DNA from: Ruminococcus sp.
Lineage (GTDB): Bacteria; Bacillota; Clostridia; Oscillospirales; Acutalibacteraceae
Length of the DNA: 64,000 nucleotides
Direction: 5' to 3'
NCBI GenBank assembly: GCA_004556705.1
Contig: SFGA01000005.1
Location: forward strand, 74,998 to 138,997
Below the pieces are notes generated by a model, which saw nothing but the letters and a program-made list of their open reading frames with translations, ran no database searches and was not told the origin of the DNA. Position 1 is the first letter of the stretch. Each line of letters begins with the position of its first letter. Positions 8,582 to 17,299 of this stretch are shown here, piece by piece. The translations under genes and the position numbers were made by a program.

Positions 8582-9871
8582 ATGATGACGAAGGTCAGAA
8601 AACACATTTTTTTAATTGCTTTATGTGTAATAACCGTTATTTCTTCGTTGGGCCTTTCGGCTTATGCGTCTTCTCCCGAGGAAACCGTCAGCGCCTTGAG
8701 AAATGAGCCTACAAAGCTTATCTGTGTATCAAAATACGGGGATACCGCACATTATCCCGAAAACTCAATTGAGGGTATCAATTCCGCTGTTCAAAAGGGT
8801 GCGGATATGGTAGCTGTAAGAGTTAAAGCAACTGCCGACGGCGAGCTTGTTTTGATGTCGGATGATAATCTTTCAAGAATGTGCGTTGACTCACAGGGCA
8901 ATACAATAAATAAAAACGTTTCCGAAACGGGAATTTATGAGCTTCATGAGTATTTCCTTAAAAGCGGTAAGGGCGGAGTGTCGCAAACAGCGACAGAGTA
9001 TAAAATCCCGACCCTTTTAGAGGCATTGCAGGCGGTTGACGGAAAAACCGTTTTGTTAATTGAAAACGCTTGGGAATATAAAGACGAAATATACACTTTA
9101 CTCAGCGATAATAACCGTCTTAATTCCTGTGTACTTATGCTTGAAGCAGGCAAAAATGAGATTTCTTCTTGGCTTTCGGGCAAGTCTGCTATGCCGATTG
9201 TCTTTTCAAAATTCAAAGGCACAGTCGTTTGGAAATCAAGGTCATATATAAAGAGAACTGTCAACGCAGGTGTTGCAGGCGTACTTCTCGGCTCGTCAAA
9301 CGCTTATTCTATGACCTTTAATAAGAATACGGTTGCGAAGGCTCAGGGCAAAATCCGTGCCGTTATCGATATGACAGACCCGAATCTCAGCGGTAAGCGT
9401 GCGGACACGCAGCTCTATTGGGATGATGTTACCTCAAGGGGTTTTTCCGTTATAATTACCGATAATACAGAGCAGTTTTCGGAATATTCCAAGCGTACGG
9501 AAAATGCGAGAGCAAGACTTTCGGAGCTCTGCGATGAGGCTTCAAAAACCAACCTCACTCTTTGCAGCACATATTCCGCAACAAATCTAAAGAACAGGCT
9601 TACCGTCAGCAAGGATGTGCTTTCAAGCTCTGTTTGTGCAAATGCTCTTGAGAATGAATATTATGAGCTGTCAAAGGCTCTCAATTCACTCAACGACAGG
9701 TCAACAGATGATAAAAATCAAAAAACAGTCACAAAAGGCAGAATTGTTGCCGCTGTTTTGGTTGCAGTCGGATTTGTGATTGTCGAAATCATTTTCGAGC
9801 GATACAGAAACGAAAGCATTAAGCTTCGTAAGGTCGGCAGAAAGCTTTACGGAAAAGCAAAGAAAAAATAA
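8582..9871 (+). CDS. Secreted, membrane-anchored GDPD-like protein with lost catalytic residues
   Basis: A 429-residue protein: signal peptide 1-30, a glycerophosphodiester phosphodiesterase-like TIM-barrel (about 43-310), a helical Asp/Ser/Asn-rich stretch, one C-terminal transmembrane segment (about 388-406) and a basic tail. The fold signature is clear: YPENSIEGINSAVQKGAD then VKATADGELVLMSDDNLSR. However, every residue used for catalysis in GDPDs is changed: the HRG motif reads KYG (51-53), the E-x-D metal ligands are A78 and R80, and the second catalytic histidine is S93. I infer a pseudoenzyme facing the outside, perhaps a binding or scaffold protein. Two ATGs are adjacent (8582, 8585) after AAGGTG; either may be used. 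Confidence 0.82.
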   Translation: MMTKVRKHIFLIALCVITVISSLGLSAYASSPEETVSALRNEPTKLICVSKYGDTAHYPENSIEGINSAVQKGADMVAVRVKATADGELVLMSDDNLSRMCVDSQGNTINKNVSETGIYELHEYFLKSGKGGVSQTATEYKIPTLLEALQAVDGKTVLLIENAWEYKDEIYTLLSDNNRLNSCVLMLEAGKNEISSWLSGKSAMPIVFSKFKGTVVWKSRSYIKRTVNAGVAGVLLGSSNAYSMTFNKNTVAKAQGKIRAVIDMTDPNLSGKRADTQLYWDDVTSRGFSVIITDNTEQFSEYSKRTENARARLSELCDEASKTNLTLCSTYSATNLKNRLTVSKDVLSSSVCANALENEYYELSKALNSLNDRSTDDKNQKTVTKGRIVAAVLVAVGFVIVEIIFERYRNESIKLRKVGRKLYGKAKKK

Positions 9872-9874
9872 TTG

Positions 9875-9897
9875 CAAGGGCGGATTTTCCGTCCTTG
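9875..9897 (+). terminator. Terminator after the GDPD-like gene
   Basis: Stem CAAGGGCGG with CCGTCCTTG (one wobble), followed by TTATTTT. Confidence 0.65.
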
Positions 9898-9929
9898 TTA
9901 TTTTGTGAAAGAAAGGATATTTCAATAGA

Positions 9930-11294
9930 ATGTCAGATAAGTTCAGAAAAGATTTAACAAAGGGCAGCGTAACAAAAAATCTTATAAAATTCGCTATGCC
10001 GTTTCTTTTGTCAAACATACTTCAAGCACTTTACAGCGTTGTTGATATGATTGTTGTCGGTCAGTTTTGCGGCAAGGCAGGAATTACGGGCGTTTCAATC
10101 GGCGGTCAGGTCAATATTCTCATTACGGGTGCGGCAGGCGGACTTGCTATATCGGGAACGATACTTGTAGCGCAATATCTCGGAGCTAAAAAGTATGATG
10201 ACCAGAAAAAGACAATAGGTACAATGTCTACCTTGTATCTTGTTTTGAGTATCGTAATTACCGTGCTTATGCTCCTTGTGGGAAAGCCGTTGCTTATTCT
10301 TCTTAAAACCCCCGAAAGTGCATTTTCGGAAACTCTTTCGTATCTCAATATTTGTATGGCGGGAACGGTGTTTATGTTTGGTTACAACGCTGTCTGCGCT
10401 GTTTTAAGAGGTCTTGGTGACTCTAAACGACCGTTGTATTTTGTAATGATTGCGGCACTTATCAATGTTGTGCTTGATGTTGTGCTTGTCGGTAAATTCA
10501 ACATGGGTGCTTCGGGTGCTGCTTATGCAACAATTTTCGCACAGGCGATAAGCTTTGTGCTTTCGGTTGTATATTTGGCAAAAACAGGCTTTTTCAAGGG
10601 TTATACCGCTAAAGATTTTAAGATAGAAAAACAAAAAGCAGTTTTGCTTTTCAAGATAGGTCTTCCGAGCGCAATCCAAAGCCTTGTAATATCACTGTCT
10701 TTTATGACTCTTACCGCACTTGTAAATTCACTTCCGAATGCTGAGGTTGCGGCGGCTTGTCAGGGAATCGGCGGCAAAATAAACTCGTTTGCGATTTTGC
10801 CCGGACTTGCGTTTTCGAACGCTATTTCTTCAATGGCAGGTCAAAATATAGGCGCAGGTGAGTTCGAAAGAGCGAGAAAAACCATGCGTGTAGGCTTAGT
10901 GCTTGCTTTTGTATTTTCGGTAGCGGTAATGGTAGTTGTGGAAGCGTTCCCTGAAATACTTTTCAGAGTGTTCACAGATGATGTCGAGGTCATTGAAACG
11001 GGTGTTCCGTATTTAAGACTTATTGCCATTGACTATCTGTTTACGGCATTTTTGTTCTCGTTTAACGGACTTGCCGTTGCGGCAGGCGATACCTCATTTG
11101 CGTTGTTCAACTCATTTTTCAATTCAATTATAATTCGAGTTCCTTTTGCGTATGCGACTGTTTATTGGTTTAATATGGGCTTTAACGGAGTAGGTCTTGC
11201 GATAGGCTGTGCGTCGGTGTTCAGCGTGTTTATCGGACTTTGGTATGTACGCTCCGAAAAATGGAAAAAATCAAAAGTAATTCTTGAGGATTAA
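9930..11294 (+). CDS. MATE-family multidrug/metabolite efflux transporter
   Basis: A 454-residue integral membrane protein with the two-fold repeated 6+6 helix layout of MatE transporters. The opening KGSVTKNLIKFAMPFLLSNILQALYSVVDMIVVGQFCG is the classic start of the family in Firmicutes. The second repeat begins near residue 235 (LLFKIGLPSAIQSLVISLSFM). Known role: Na+ or H+ antiport of cationic compounds. The substrate is unknown. The spacing to the GDPD-like gene (58 bases with a terminator hairpin) suggests partial independence. The only visible ribosome site (AAAGGA) is rather far from the ATG. Confidence 0.93.
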   Translation: MSDKFRKDLTKGSVTKNLIKFAMPFLLSNILQALYSVVDMIVVGQFCGKAGITGVSIGGQVNILITGAAGGLAISGTILVAQYLGAKKYDDQKKTIGTMSTLYLVLSIVITVLMLLVGKPLLILLKTPESAFSETLSYLNICMAGTVFMFGYNAVCAVLRGLGDSKRPLYFVMIAALINVVLDVVLVGKFNMGASGAAYATIFAQAISFVLSVVYLAKTGFFKGYTAKDFKIEKQKAVLLFKIGLPSAIQSLVISLSFMTLTALVNSLPNAEVAAACQGIGGKINSFAILPGLAFSNAISSMAGQNIGAGEFERARKTMRVGLVLAFVFSVAVMVVVEAFPEILFRVFTDDVEVIETGVPYLRLIAIDYLFTAFLFSFNGLAVAAGDTSFALFNSFFNSIIIRVPFAYATVYWFNMGFNGVGLAIGCASVFSVFIGLWYVRSEKWKKSKVILED

Positions 11295-11297
11295 CTC

Positions 11298-11326
11298 TTG
11301 CAAAATTATCTTTAATTTGGTAGTAT
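11298..11326 (+). promoter_or_regulatory. Promoter of the MFS transporter gene
   Basis: TTGCAA (11298-11303), 17 bases, TAGTAT (11321-11326). Confidence 0.5.
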
Positions 11327-11348
11327 TAAACTGTCGAATGACATATAT

Positions 11349-11364
11349 TATTCCCAAGGGAATA
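11349..11364. promoter_or_regulatory. Palindrome in the leader of the MFS gene
   Basis: TATTCCCAAGGGAATA is a perfect 16-base palindrome just before the AAGGAG site. It could be an operator or a short RNA hairpin. Confidence 0.4.
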
Positions 11365-11383
11365 AAAAAGGAGTAAAAGGGTT

Positions 11384-12763
11384 ATGGATAACAAGTTTTT
11401 CTGTGCAAAGCCAAACGGTAAGCTCCATTATCCACATACTATGCTCACAGGCTTCGGCTTTATGGCAGTCCAAATTGCGTGGATAATTTACAATGCTTAC
11501 GTTCCGCTTATTTTAAGAGAAAACAGCACAATCGCAAATCTTGCTTGGTCAAGTACGGCAGTCGGCATTATTATGGTAATCGATAACATTTTCGGCGTTG
11601 TTTTTCAGCCGTTATTCGGCAGGATTTCCGACCGCACGCATACAAGATTCGGCAAAAGAAAGCCGTTCTTAATGTACGGTATTCCGCTTTGTGCGTTGCT
11701 GTTTATCTTTATTCCGAGAATACAGGTGCTTGGAATTTTGATGCTTGACATTATAGTTTTCAACTTCCTTATGTCAACATGGCGTTCACCTGTTGTCGCA
11801 ATGATGCCGGACTTCACTCCGTCTGAAATCAGAGGCGAGGGTAATGCGATAATCAATATTATGGGCGGCATCGGCGTTGTTCTCGGTACTGTTGCAGGTA
11901 AGATTATTACATTTATCGCACCAAACGCAACCGAAGCGCAGATTAGAGATAACGTGTTCATTTTCGGCTCAATTGTAATGGTTGTGTGCTTGTTGGTCGT
12001 TCTCTTCTTTGTTAAAGAGCCTGACAGCAGAATTACAAAAGAAGAGTCGCTTAGAATTAAGGCTGATTACGAAAAGGCGAATCCCACGAGTGACGAAAAG
12101 CAGTCAATCAAATCAATGGGACTTACAAAGGGCGAGAAAAAGAGCCTTATCTTTATGCTTATCGCTCTTTTCTTCAACTCGAACGCTACCGACTCAATCA
12201 ACACATATTTTACGTCATTTGCTACAACCGAGTTAGGCTTTTCCTCGGCAGACGCATCGCTTGTAATTACGCTCTTTGCGGCGGCTACGGTTATCGGTGC
12301 ACTTCCGGCAGGAAAGCTCGGACAGAAATTCGGCAGAAAAAAGACTATTATGTCCGGTTGGATAGGCGTTCTCGTTCTTTTCCTCACATACGCACTTACG
12401 AAATGGAATCCGCTTCTTTATATTGCAATCGTTTGCGGCGGTATTCTTATTGCGTTTGTTACAATCAATACGCTTCCGCTTGTTCTTGAAATCGGCGGTC
12501 TTGACAGGGTAGGCACATTTACGGGATATTATTATACGGCAACCTTCTCCGCTTCAATAGTAGGTCCTGTGCTTGTAGGCGGTATGTTTGACCTTACAAA
12601 GCTTATGACGCCTGACGGTCAGGTTAACTATTGGTCCTTGTTTATCTATTGTCCGATTTGCTTTGCACTTGCACTTCTCTGTATGTCGCAGGTTAAGCAC
12701 GGCGAAACGCAGACAATTTCCAAAGAAACGATTGATAAAATCAAAGAGGAAAACGAAGACTGA
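11384..12763 (+). CDS. MFS transporter of the GPH/SLC45-like sugar-cation type
   Basis: A 459-residue protein with 12 predicted membrane segments. The loop between TM2 and TM3 carries PLFGRISDRTHTRFGKRKPFL, a form of the DRxxxRxGxRxP motif characteristic of the glycoside-pentoside-hexuronide/SLC45 group. A matching half-repeat motif GKLGQKFGRKKTIM occurs in the second half. It probably imports a disaccharide or glycoside with a cation, but no sugar hydrolase is adjacent, so the substrate is open. The gene has its own promoter and a strong terminator and is likely monocistronic. Confidence 0.88.
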   Translation: MDNKFFCAKPNGKLHYPHTMLTGFGFMAVQIAWIIYNAYVPLILRENSTIANLAWSSTAVGIIMVIDNIFGVVFQPLFGRISDRTHTRFGKRKPFLMYGIPLCALLFIFIPRIQVLGILMLDIIVFNFLMSTWRSPVVAMMPDFTPSEIRGEGNAIINIMGGIGVVLGTVAGKIITFIAPNATEAQIRDNVFIFGSIVMVVCLLVVLFFVKEPDSRITKEESLRIKADYEKANPTSDEKQSIKSMGLTKGEKKSLIFMLIALFFNSNATDSINTYFTSFATTELGFSSADASLVITLFAAATVIGALPAGKLGQKFGRKKTIMSGWIGVLVLFLTYALTKWNPLLYIAIVCGGILIAFVTINTLPLVLEIGGLDRVGTFTGYYYTATFSASIVGPVLVGGMFDLTKLMTPDGQVNYWSLFIYCPICFALALLCMSQVKHGETQTISKETIDKIKEENED

Positions 12764-12782
12764 TAAAAACAAAATAATATTG

Positions 12783-12808
12783 AAAGGGAAGCGATTACGC
12801 TTCCCTTT
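12783..12808 (+). terminator. Terminator of the MFS gene
   Basis: A perfect 11-bp stem AAAGGGAAGCG with CGCTTCCCTTT around ATTA, followed by ATTTTTG. Confidence 0.9.
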
Positions 12809-12983
12809 ATTTTTGTGCAAAGCCCGAATAAAGCGGCTGTTCTGTGGGCTTTTGCCACCGCTTATAAGCCGTTGCTGATTTGCACATTAACATTCTATGT
12901 AATTTTCCGTCAATGTTTCAAAAATTGATTTAAAATTTTGCAAGTAATAATATTAGTCTTAATTCACAACAACAGCAAGTTAA

Positions 12984-13130
12984 GGCTCCCTTGTAAAGGG
13001 AGCTGTCGTTTTTTTGGAACAAAAAAATGACTGAGGGATTTTTACAAAATCATATAAAATCAACCTTACAATCCCTCCGAGTTGCCTACGGCAACCCACC
13101 TCCCTTTACACAAGGGAGGCTGAAATGCGG
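12984..13130. repeat. MITE-like dispersed repeat, copy A
   Basis: The left end GGCTCCCTTGTAAAGGGAGC and the right end, which reads the same in reverse complement apart from small differences, enclose an inner TGACTGAGGGA...TCCCTCCGAG pair. The layout matches the near-perfect copy at 41415-41546. It is directly followed by TGAAATGCGGTTGTCCG, the same flank as that copy. The reading frame at 13027-13209 that crosses it has no coding character. Confidence 0.8.
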
Positions 13131-13163
13131 TTGTCCGTCGGCTCGATTATACATCAAATTTCC

Positions 13164-13196
13164 TGCGGACAGGGGCGAGCCCTGTCCCTACGGTCG
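13164..13196. repeat. Small hairpin repeat (GGACAGGG...CCCTGTCC type)
   Basis: GCGGACAGGG-GCGAG-CCCTGTCC followed by CTACGGT. The related hairpin at 41384-41409 (CCGTAGGGACAACC...GGTTGTCC) is the same element type in the opposite orientation. In both places it sits beside the larger MITE-like repeat. Confidence 0.65.
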
Positions 13197-13224
13197 CATA
13201 AATTATTAATTTTGATGAAACACA

Positions 13225-13310
13225 AGCTCCCTCTGACGAGGGAGCTGTTGAGCGTAGCGAAACTGAGGGAGAGAAAGCAATAAAAATCAAACTTTCGTTA
13301 TCTCTCCTTC
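13225..13310. repeat. MITE-like dispersed repeat, copy B (truncated)
   Basis: It begins AGCTCCCTCTGACGAGGGAG and continues GAGCGTAGCGAAACTGAGGG, AGAAAGCAATAAAAATC and TTTCGTTATCTCTCC. This is nearly identical to the reverse complement of the first two thirds of the copy at 41415-41546. The remaining third is missing. The whole stretch 12809-13398 holds only these repeats and no gene I can support. Confidence 0.8.
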
Positions 13311-13398
13311 GTTAGAATGCCATTATAATATGATAATTTACGGCTGAAATCACAATAAAATATACCTACACCATTGGATGTAAAATTCACAACAAAAA

Positions 13399-13420
13399 TG
13401 CACCCTCAAAAGAGGGTGCA
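13399..13420 (-). terminator. Terminator of pheST
   Basis: A perfect 9-bp stem TGCACCCTC with GAGGGTGCA, followed on the minus strand by TTTTTGTTG. Confidence 0.9.
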
Positions 13421-13448
13421 TAAACATAGATAACTTATTAAATCAAAA

Positions 13449-15830
13449 TCAGCTTCGAAGCTTAATTCCGATTTTCTCAAGAGCCTTGACAGCCTTTCCG
13501 ACTGCGCTGTCTGCATCCTCGTCAGTAAGGGTTCTTTCGCCCGAACGAAGCTTTAAGCTGAACGCAACGCTCTTCATACCGCTTTCAACCTGACTGCCCT
13601 CGTAAACGTCAAACAAAGAAATGTTTTCGAGAGTTTTGCCGATTGCCGAAGCAATAACCTTTTCAAGCGATACAACGGGAATACTCTTTTCGCAAACAAA
13701 TGCCAAGTCTCTTGTAAGAGCAGGGAATTTGGGGAGGGGAGTATAAACCTTTTCTACAAGTCTGTTTTCAAACAAAACATCCATTGAAATTTGTGCCACA
13801 TAGCAGCGAGTGCCGATTGAATAGTTACTTCTGATGCTCGGATGAACTTCGCCGAATATTGCCAATTTCTTACCGTTTACGCTGATAACGGCAGCTCTGC
13901 CCGGATGGAATATCGTATTATCCGAAAGTCTGTCAATATCGTAATTCTTAATACCGACAGCGTTCATAACCGTTTCAACAACGCCCTTGATATTAAAGAA
14001 ATCGTATTTTTCGCCGTAAAGACCGATTGTAACAAGCGACGGCTCGTCGGGAAGCTCTTCTGTACCGTTTGACTTATAAACAGGTCCGATTTCATAAATT
14101 GCAGCTTCTGCATTACGGTTGTTATAGTTCTTTGAAAGCACCTGAAGAATTGACGGAATTGCCGTTGTTCTCATAACCGAGGTGTCCTCGCCTAAGGGGT
14201 TGGAAATTACAACGCAGTTGCGAAGCTCACTGTCCTTAGGAAGCATAATTTTGTCAAATTCCTTAGGACTGATAAATGTGTATGTGCAAACCTCCGAATA
14301 TCCTGCCGAAAGCATAGCTTCGTTTACCTTCTTTTCAAGCATTTGTTCGTCAGTATATCTGCCGTCGGCAACACCTGAAAGTGCTCTGTCGGGGATTTTG
14401 TCATATCCGTAAAATCTTGCTATCTCCTCGGAAATATCAGCCTGATGCTCAATATCGTTTCTGAATGACGGAGCAATAATCATACCGTCCTTAACCTCAA
14501 AGCCGATTTTTTCAAGAATTTTCTTCTGCTCGTCTGCTGTGAGGTCAATACCGATAAAGCTGTTAACCCATTCAGGCTTGAAGGGGAGTGTAACGGGAGT
14601 TTTATCGCTGTGGTCACAGTCAACAACACCGCCGACAACATCGCCTGCATCAAGCATTTCAACCAGCTGCAAAGCACGGGTAAGCGAACGCAAGCAGCCT
14701 GTTGCATCAAGCTCTTTTTCGTATCTTGCAGAAGCCTCTGTTCTCATTCCGAGAGCCTTTGCCGTGCGTCTTACAGAAACACCGTTGAACATAGCCGATT
14801 CAAATACGATTGTGGTTGTATCGTCCATAATTCCCGAGTATTCGCCGCCCATAACACCTGCAACGGCAACGGGCTTGTTCTCGTCTGCAATAACAAGCAT
14901 TTCGGAGTTAAGCTCTCTTTCAATACCGTCAAGAGTTGTGATTTTTTCGCCGTTTTCAGCTCTGCGTACAATAACCTTGTTACCGTCAAGGTATCTAAGG
15001 TCAAATGCGTGCATAGGCTGACCGAATTCAAGCATAACATAGTTTGTAATATCGACAATGTTGTTTATAGGACGAACTCCGCAAGCACGAAGTCTTTCTC
15101 TCATCCATCTTGGAGAGGGTTTAATTCTGACATTTTCAACAACAGCGCCCGCATATCTGTAACAAAGAGACGGCTCTTTAATTTCAACGGAAAGTATATC
15201 ATTTACATCGCCGTGAGTGCTTTTAACCTCGGGTGTGGGAACGTTAAGCTCTGCGTCAAAGGTTGCGGCAGCTTCTCTTGCAAGACCGACAATTGAAAGA
15301 CAGTCGGCTCTGTTAGAAGTGATTTCAAACTCTGTAACAACATCATCAAGACCGATAGCCTCGTGGATATCCTTGCCGAGCGTTAAATCGCAATCGTCGC
15401 CCAATACGAAAATACCGTCTTCGACAGCATAGGGAAAATCGTGGATTGTAAGACCGAGTTCGCCGAGAGAGCAGAGCATACCGTTTGACTCAACGCCACG
15501 AAGCTTACCTTTCTTAATGTGGTGTCCGCCTACAACATAGCTGTTATCCATAGCAACAGGAACAATATCGCCAACTTTAAGGTTCTGTGCGCCTGTAACA
15601 ATCTGAATATCCTCGGGTGTGCCGACGTTTATCTGACATATCCAAAGATGGTCTGAATCGGGGTGCTTTTCGAGTGAATCGACTCTGCCCACAACAACAT
15701 TTTTAATTTCTTCGCCCTCTTTTTCAAAGCCCTCAACCTTTGAGCCCGAAATAGTCATACCGTCTGCAAACTGCTTGTCGGTAACATCAAGGGTAACATA
15801 ATCGCTCATCCATTTTTTTGATAAATTCAT
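13449..15830 (-). CDS. pheT: Phenylalanine-tRNA ligase beta subunit
   Basis: A 793-residue protein of normal length for the (alpha-beta)2 enzyme. In order: N-terminal B1/tRNA-binding OB domain (about 40-150, VVVGRVDSLEKHPDSDHL), B3/B4 editing domain (about 205-380, with RWMRERLRACGVRPINNIVDITNYVMLEFGQP), B5 domains, a degenerate catalytic-like core and a C-terminal anticodon-binding FDX-ACB domain (about 700-793, YTPLPKFPALTRDLAFV). It edits mischarged Tyr-tRNA and binds tRNA-Phe. A strong AAGGAGGTG site precedes the ATG, 12 bases after pheS. It is regulated with pheS by the upstream T-box. Confidence 0.98.
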   Translation of the reverse strand: MNLSKKWMSDYVTLDVTDKQFADGMTISGSKVEGFEKEGEEIKNVVVGRVDSLEKHPDSDHLWICQINVGTPEDIQIVTGAQNLKVGDIVPVAMDNSYVVGGHHIKKGKLRGVESNGMLCSLGELGLTIHDFPYAVEDGIFVLGDDCDLTLGKDIHEAIGLDDVVTEFEITSNRADCLSIVGLAREAAATFDAELNVPTPEVKSTHGDVNDILSVEIKEPSLCYRYAGAVVENVRIKPSPRWMRERLRACGVRPINNIVDITNYVMLEFGQPMHAFDLRYLDGNKVIVRRAENGEKITTLDGIERELNSEMLVIADENKPVAVAGVMGGEYSGIMDDTTTIVFESAMFNGVSVRRTAKALGMRTEASARYEKELDATGCLRSLTRALQLVEMLDAGDVVGGVVDCDHSDKTPVTLPFKPEWVNSFIGIDLTADEQKKILEKIGFEVKDGMIIAPSFRNDIEHQADISEEIARFYGYDKIPDRALSGVADGRYTDEQMLEKKVNEAMLSAGYSEVCTYTFISPKEFDKIMLPKDSELRNCVVISNPLGEDTSVMRTTAIPSILQVLSKNYNNRNAEAAIYEIGPVYKSNGTEELPDEPSLVTIGLYGEKYDFFNIKGVVETVMNAVGIKNYDIDRLSDNTIFHPGRAAVISVNGKKLAIFGEVHPSIRSNYSIGTRCYVAQISMDVLFENRLVEKVYTPLPKFPALTRDLAFVCEKSIPVVSLEKVIASAIGKTLENISLFDVYEGSQVESGMKSVAFSLKLRSGERTLTDEDADSAVGKAVKALEKIGIKLRS

Positions 15831-15842
15831 CTCGACACCTCC

Positions 15843-16862
15843 TTAAAACTGACTCAAGAAACGCATATCGTTTTCAAACAACAAGCGCATATCGTCAATA
15901 TTAAATCTAAACATTGTAAGTCTTTCAAGACCGATACCAAACGCATAACCCGTATATTTTTCGGAGTCAACACCGCCGTTTTGAAGAACCTTCGGGTGAA
16001 CCATACCGCCTCCGAGTATCTCTACCCAGCCTTCGCCCTTACACATAGGACAACCCTTACCGCCGCATTTGAAGCAGGTAACGTCAATTTCGCATGACGG
16101 TTCTGTAAAGGGGAAATGGTGCGGTCTTAAACGAATTTCGGTGTTTTCGCCGTAAAGACGCTTTGCAAACTGCATAAGATTACCCTTTAAGTCGCCCATT
16201 GTAATACCCTCGTCAACAACAAGTCCCTCAATCTGATGGAAATAGGGAGAGTGTGTTGCGTCAACGGCATCCGAACGGTAAACTCTGCCGGGTGCGATAA
16301 TCCTGATAGGCGGATTTTGCTTTTCCATAACTCTGATTTGAACAGGGGAGGTCTGAGTTCTCAAAAGCATCTTTTCCGTAATATAGAAGGTGTCCTGAGT
16401 ATCTCTTGCAGGGTGATCGGGCGGAAGATTGAGAGCTTCAAAGTTGTAATAATCCCATTCAACCTCGGGACCTGTCGCAATCTGGAAGCCCATACCTATA
16501 AATATGTCCTTAACCTCGTCAAGCACGATTGAAAGCGGATGCTTGTGACCGATAGGTGCAACAACACCGGGGAGCGTAACGTCGATAGTTTCGTTTGCGA
16601 GCTTTGCTTCAAGCTCTTTTTCCTTTAATTGAGCTGTTTTCTCCTTGAGCATTTCCTCAATACTCTGTCTTACTTCGTTTGCAAGCTGACCTATTTTCGG
16701 TCTTTCCTCTGCGGAAAGCGTACCCATCTGCTTGAGAATAGCGGTTAATTTGCCTTTCTTACCAAGAACCTGAACTCTGAAATTTTCAAGCTCTTGAATA
16801 CTTGAAAGCTCGGCTAATTCAGCTTTTGCAGACTCGTGAATTTTGCTGAGTTGTTCTTTCAT
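15843..16862 (-). CDS. pheS: Phenylalanine-tRNA ligase alpha subunit
   Basis: A 339-residue class II synthetase catalytic subunit. An N-terminal coiled-coil (1-90) is followed by the catalytic domain: motif 1 region GHKHPLSIVLDEVKDIFIGMGF, motif 2 RVYRSDAVDATHSPYFHQIEG with the binding residues for ATP, then FPFTEPSCEIDV. Motif 3 is GYAFGIGLERLTMFRFNIDD. Together with PheT it charges tRNA-Phe. A cysteine-rich insert CFKCGGKGCPMCKG (about residue 250) is a common feature of bacterial PheS. The start has AAGGAAGAG upstream. Confidence 0.98.
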   Translation of the reverse strand: MKEQLSKIHESAKAELAELSSIQELENFRVQVLGKKGKLTAILKQMGTLSAEERPKIGQLANEVRQSIEEMLKEKTAQLKEKELEAKLANETIDVTLPGVVAPIGHKHPLSIVLDEVKDIFIGMGFQIATGPEVEWDYYNFEALNLPPDHPARDTQDTFYITEKMLLRTQTSPVQIRVMEKQNPPIRIIAPGRVYRSDAVDATHSPYFHQIEGLVVDEGITMGDLKGNLMQFAKRLYGENTEIRLRPHHFPFTEPSCEIDVTCFKCGGKGCPMCKGEGWVEILGGGMVHPKVLQNGGVDSEKYTGYAFGIGLERLTMFRFNIDDMRLLFENDMRFLSQF

Positions 16863-16904
16863 TTTTCTCTTCCTTTCGATATTGAAATAAACATATTAAC
16901 AAAA

Positions 16905-17140
16905 CAAAAACTCCGCCCCAAATTGGGACGGAGAAAAATACCGTAAACCACCCGATTGGAAAAGAGCTAACACTCCCTCGCCCGTAACGGAGGCTGCCGT
17001 TGTGACCTACTAAAGGTTCAGCCACACCACTCCAAAGTGAAATTTCAATCTGCCGTCGGAATAAACTTGCTCGCAGCTAATGCAAATTCTCTCTTGAATT
17101 CGTAAAATCGGTAAATCTACTGACCTTTTTCACAGTGTTT
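16905..17140 (-). promoter_or_regulatory. T-box leader sensing uncharged tRNA-Phe
   Basis: A leader of about 235 bases upstream of pheS. On the minus strand it starts with a stem I containing the AGTAGA loop-E-like motif (near 17113-17125) and a specifier region ACGAATTCAAGAG, where TTC (Phe) lies at 17098-17096. Central stems follow, then the T-box proper, GGGTGGTTTACGG (16941-16953). The bulge TGGT is complementary to the tRNA acceptor ACCA. A terminator follows. Uncharged tRNA-Phe should stabilise the antiterminator and raise pheST transcription. The T-box core is diverged from the usual UGGNACCGCG. Confidence 0.88.
16911..16933 (-). terminator. T-box-controlled terminator ahead of pheS
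   Basis: On the minus strand the stem CTCCGTCCC with GGGGCGGAG is followed by TTTTTGTTTT. Its left arm (CCGTCCC) can instead pair with the T-box GGG...ACGG segment, the antiterminator. Confidence 0.85.
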
Positions 17141-17166
17141 TTCGGATTTGTTCTGTTTGCTCTTAT

Positions 17167-17194
17167 AGTATAACATAAATAATCATTTTTGCAA
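17167..17194 (-). promoter_or_regulatory. Promoter of the T-box/pheST transcript
   Basis: On the minus strand: TTGCAA (17189-17194), 16 bases, TATACT (17167-17172). Confidence 0.65.
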
Positions 17195-17236
17195 TAACTT
17201 TTTTTGACGAAATTTTAACAAATTTAGGTTATTCTC

Positions 17237-17264
17237 TTGAAAAAATTTTTTAATGTTGTATAAT
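17237..17264 (+). promoter_or_regulatory. Promoter of the SDR/epimerase operon
   Basis: TTGAAA (17237-17242), 16 bases, TATAAT (17259-17264), divergent from the pheST promoter. Confidence 0.65.
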
Positions 17265-17299
17265 ATACAAGATATAAATAAAAATGAAGGAGTGTGCTT

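Noticed and set aside
13027..13209. 60-codon open frame over the repeat mosaic
   Set aside because: It runs through a MITE-like repeat and hairpins, has no ribosome site and no protein character.
14539..15296. Two long open frames (up to 228 codons) on the plus strand inside pheT
   Set aside because: They lie fully antisense to a well-conserved gene, show no family features and arise from its codon pattern.
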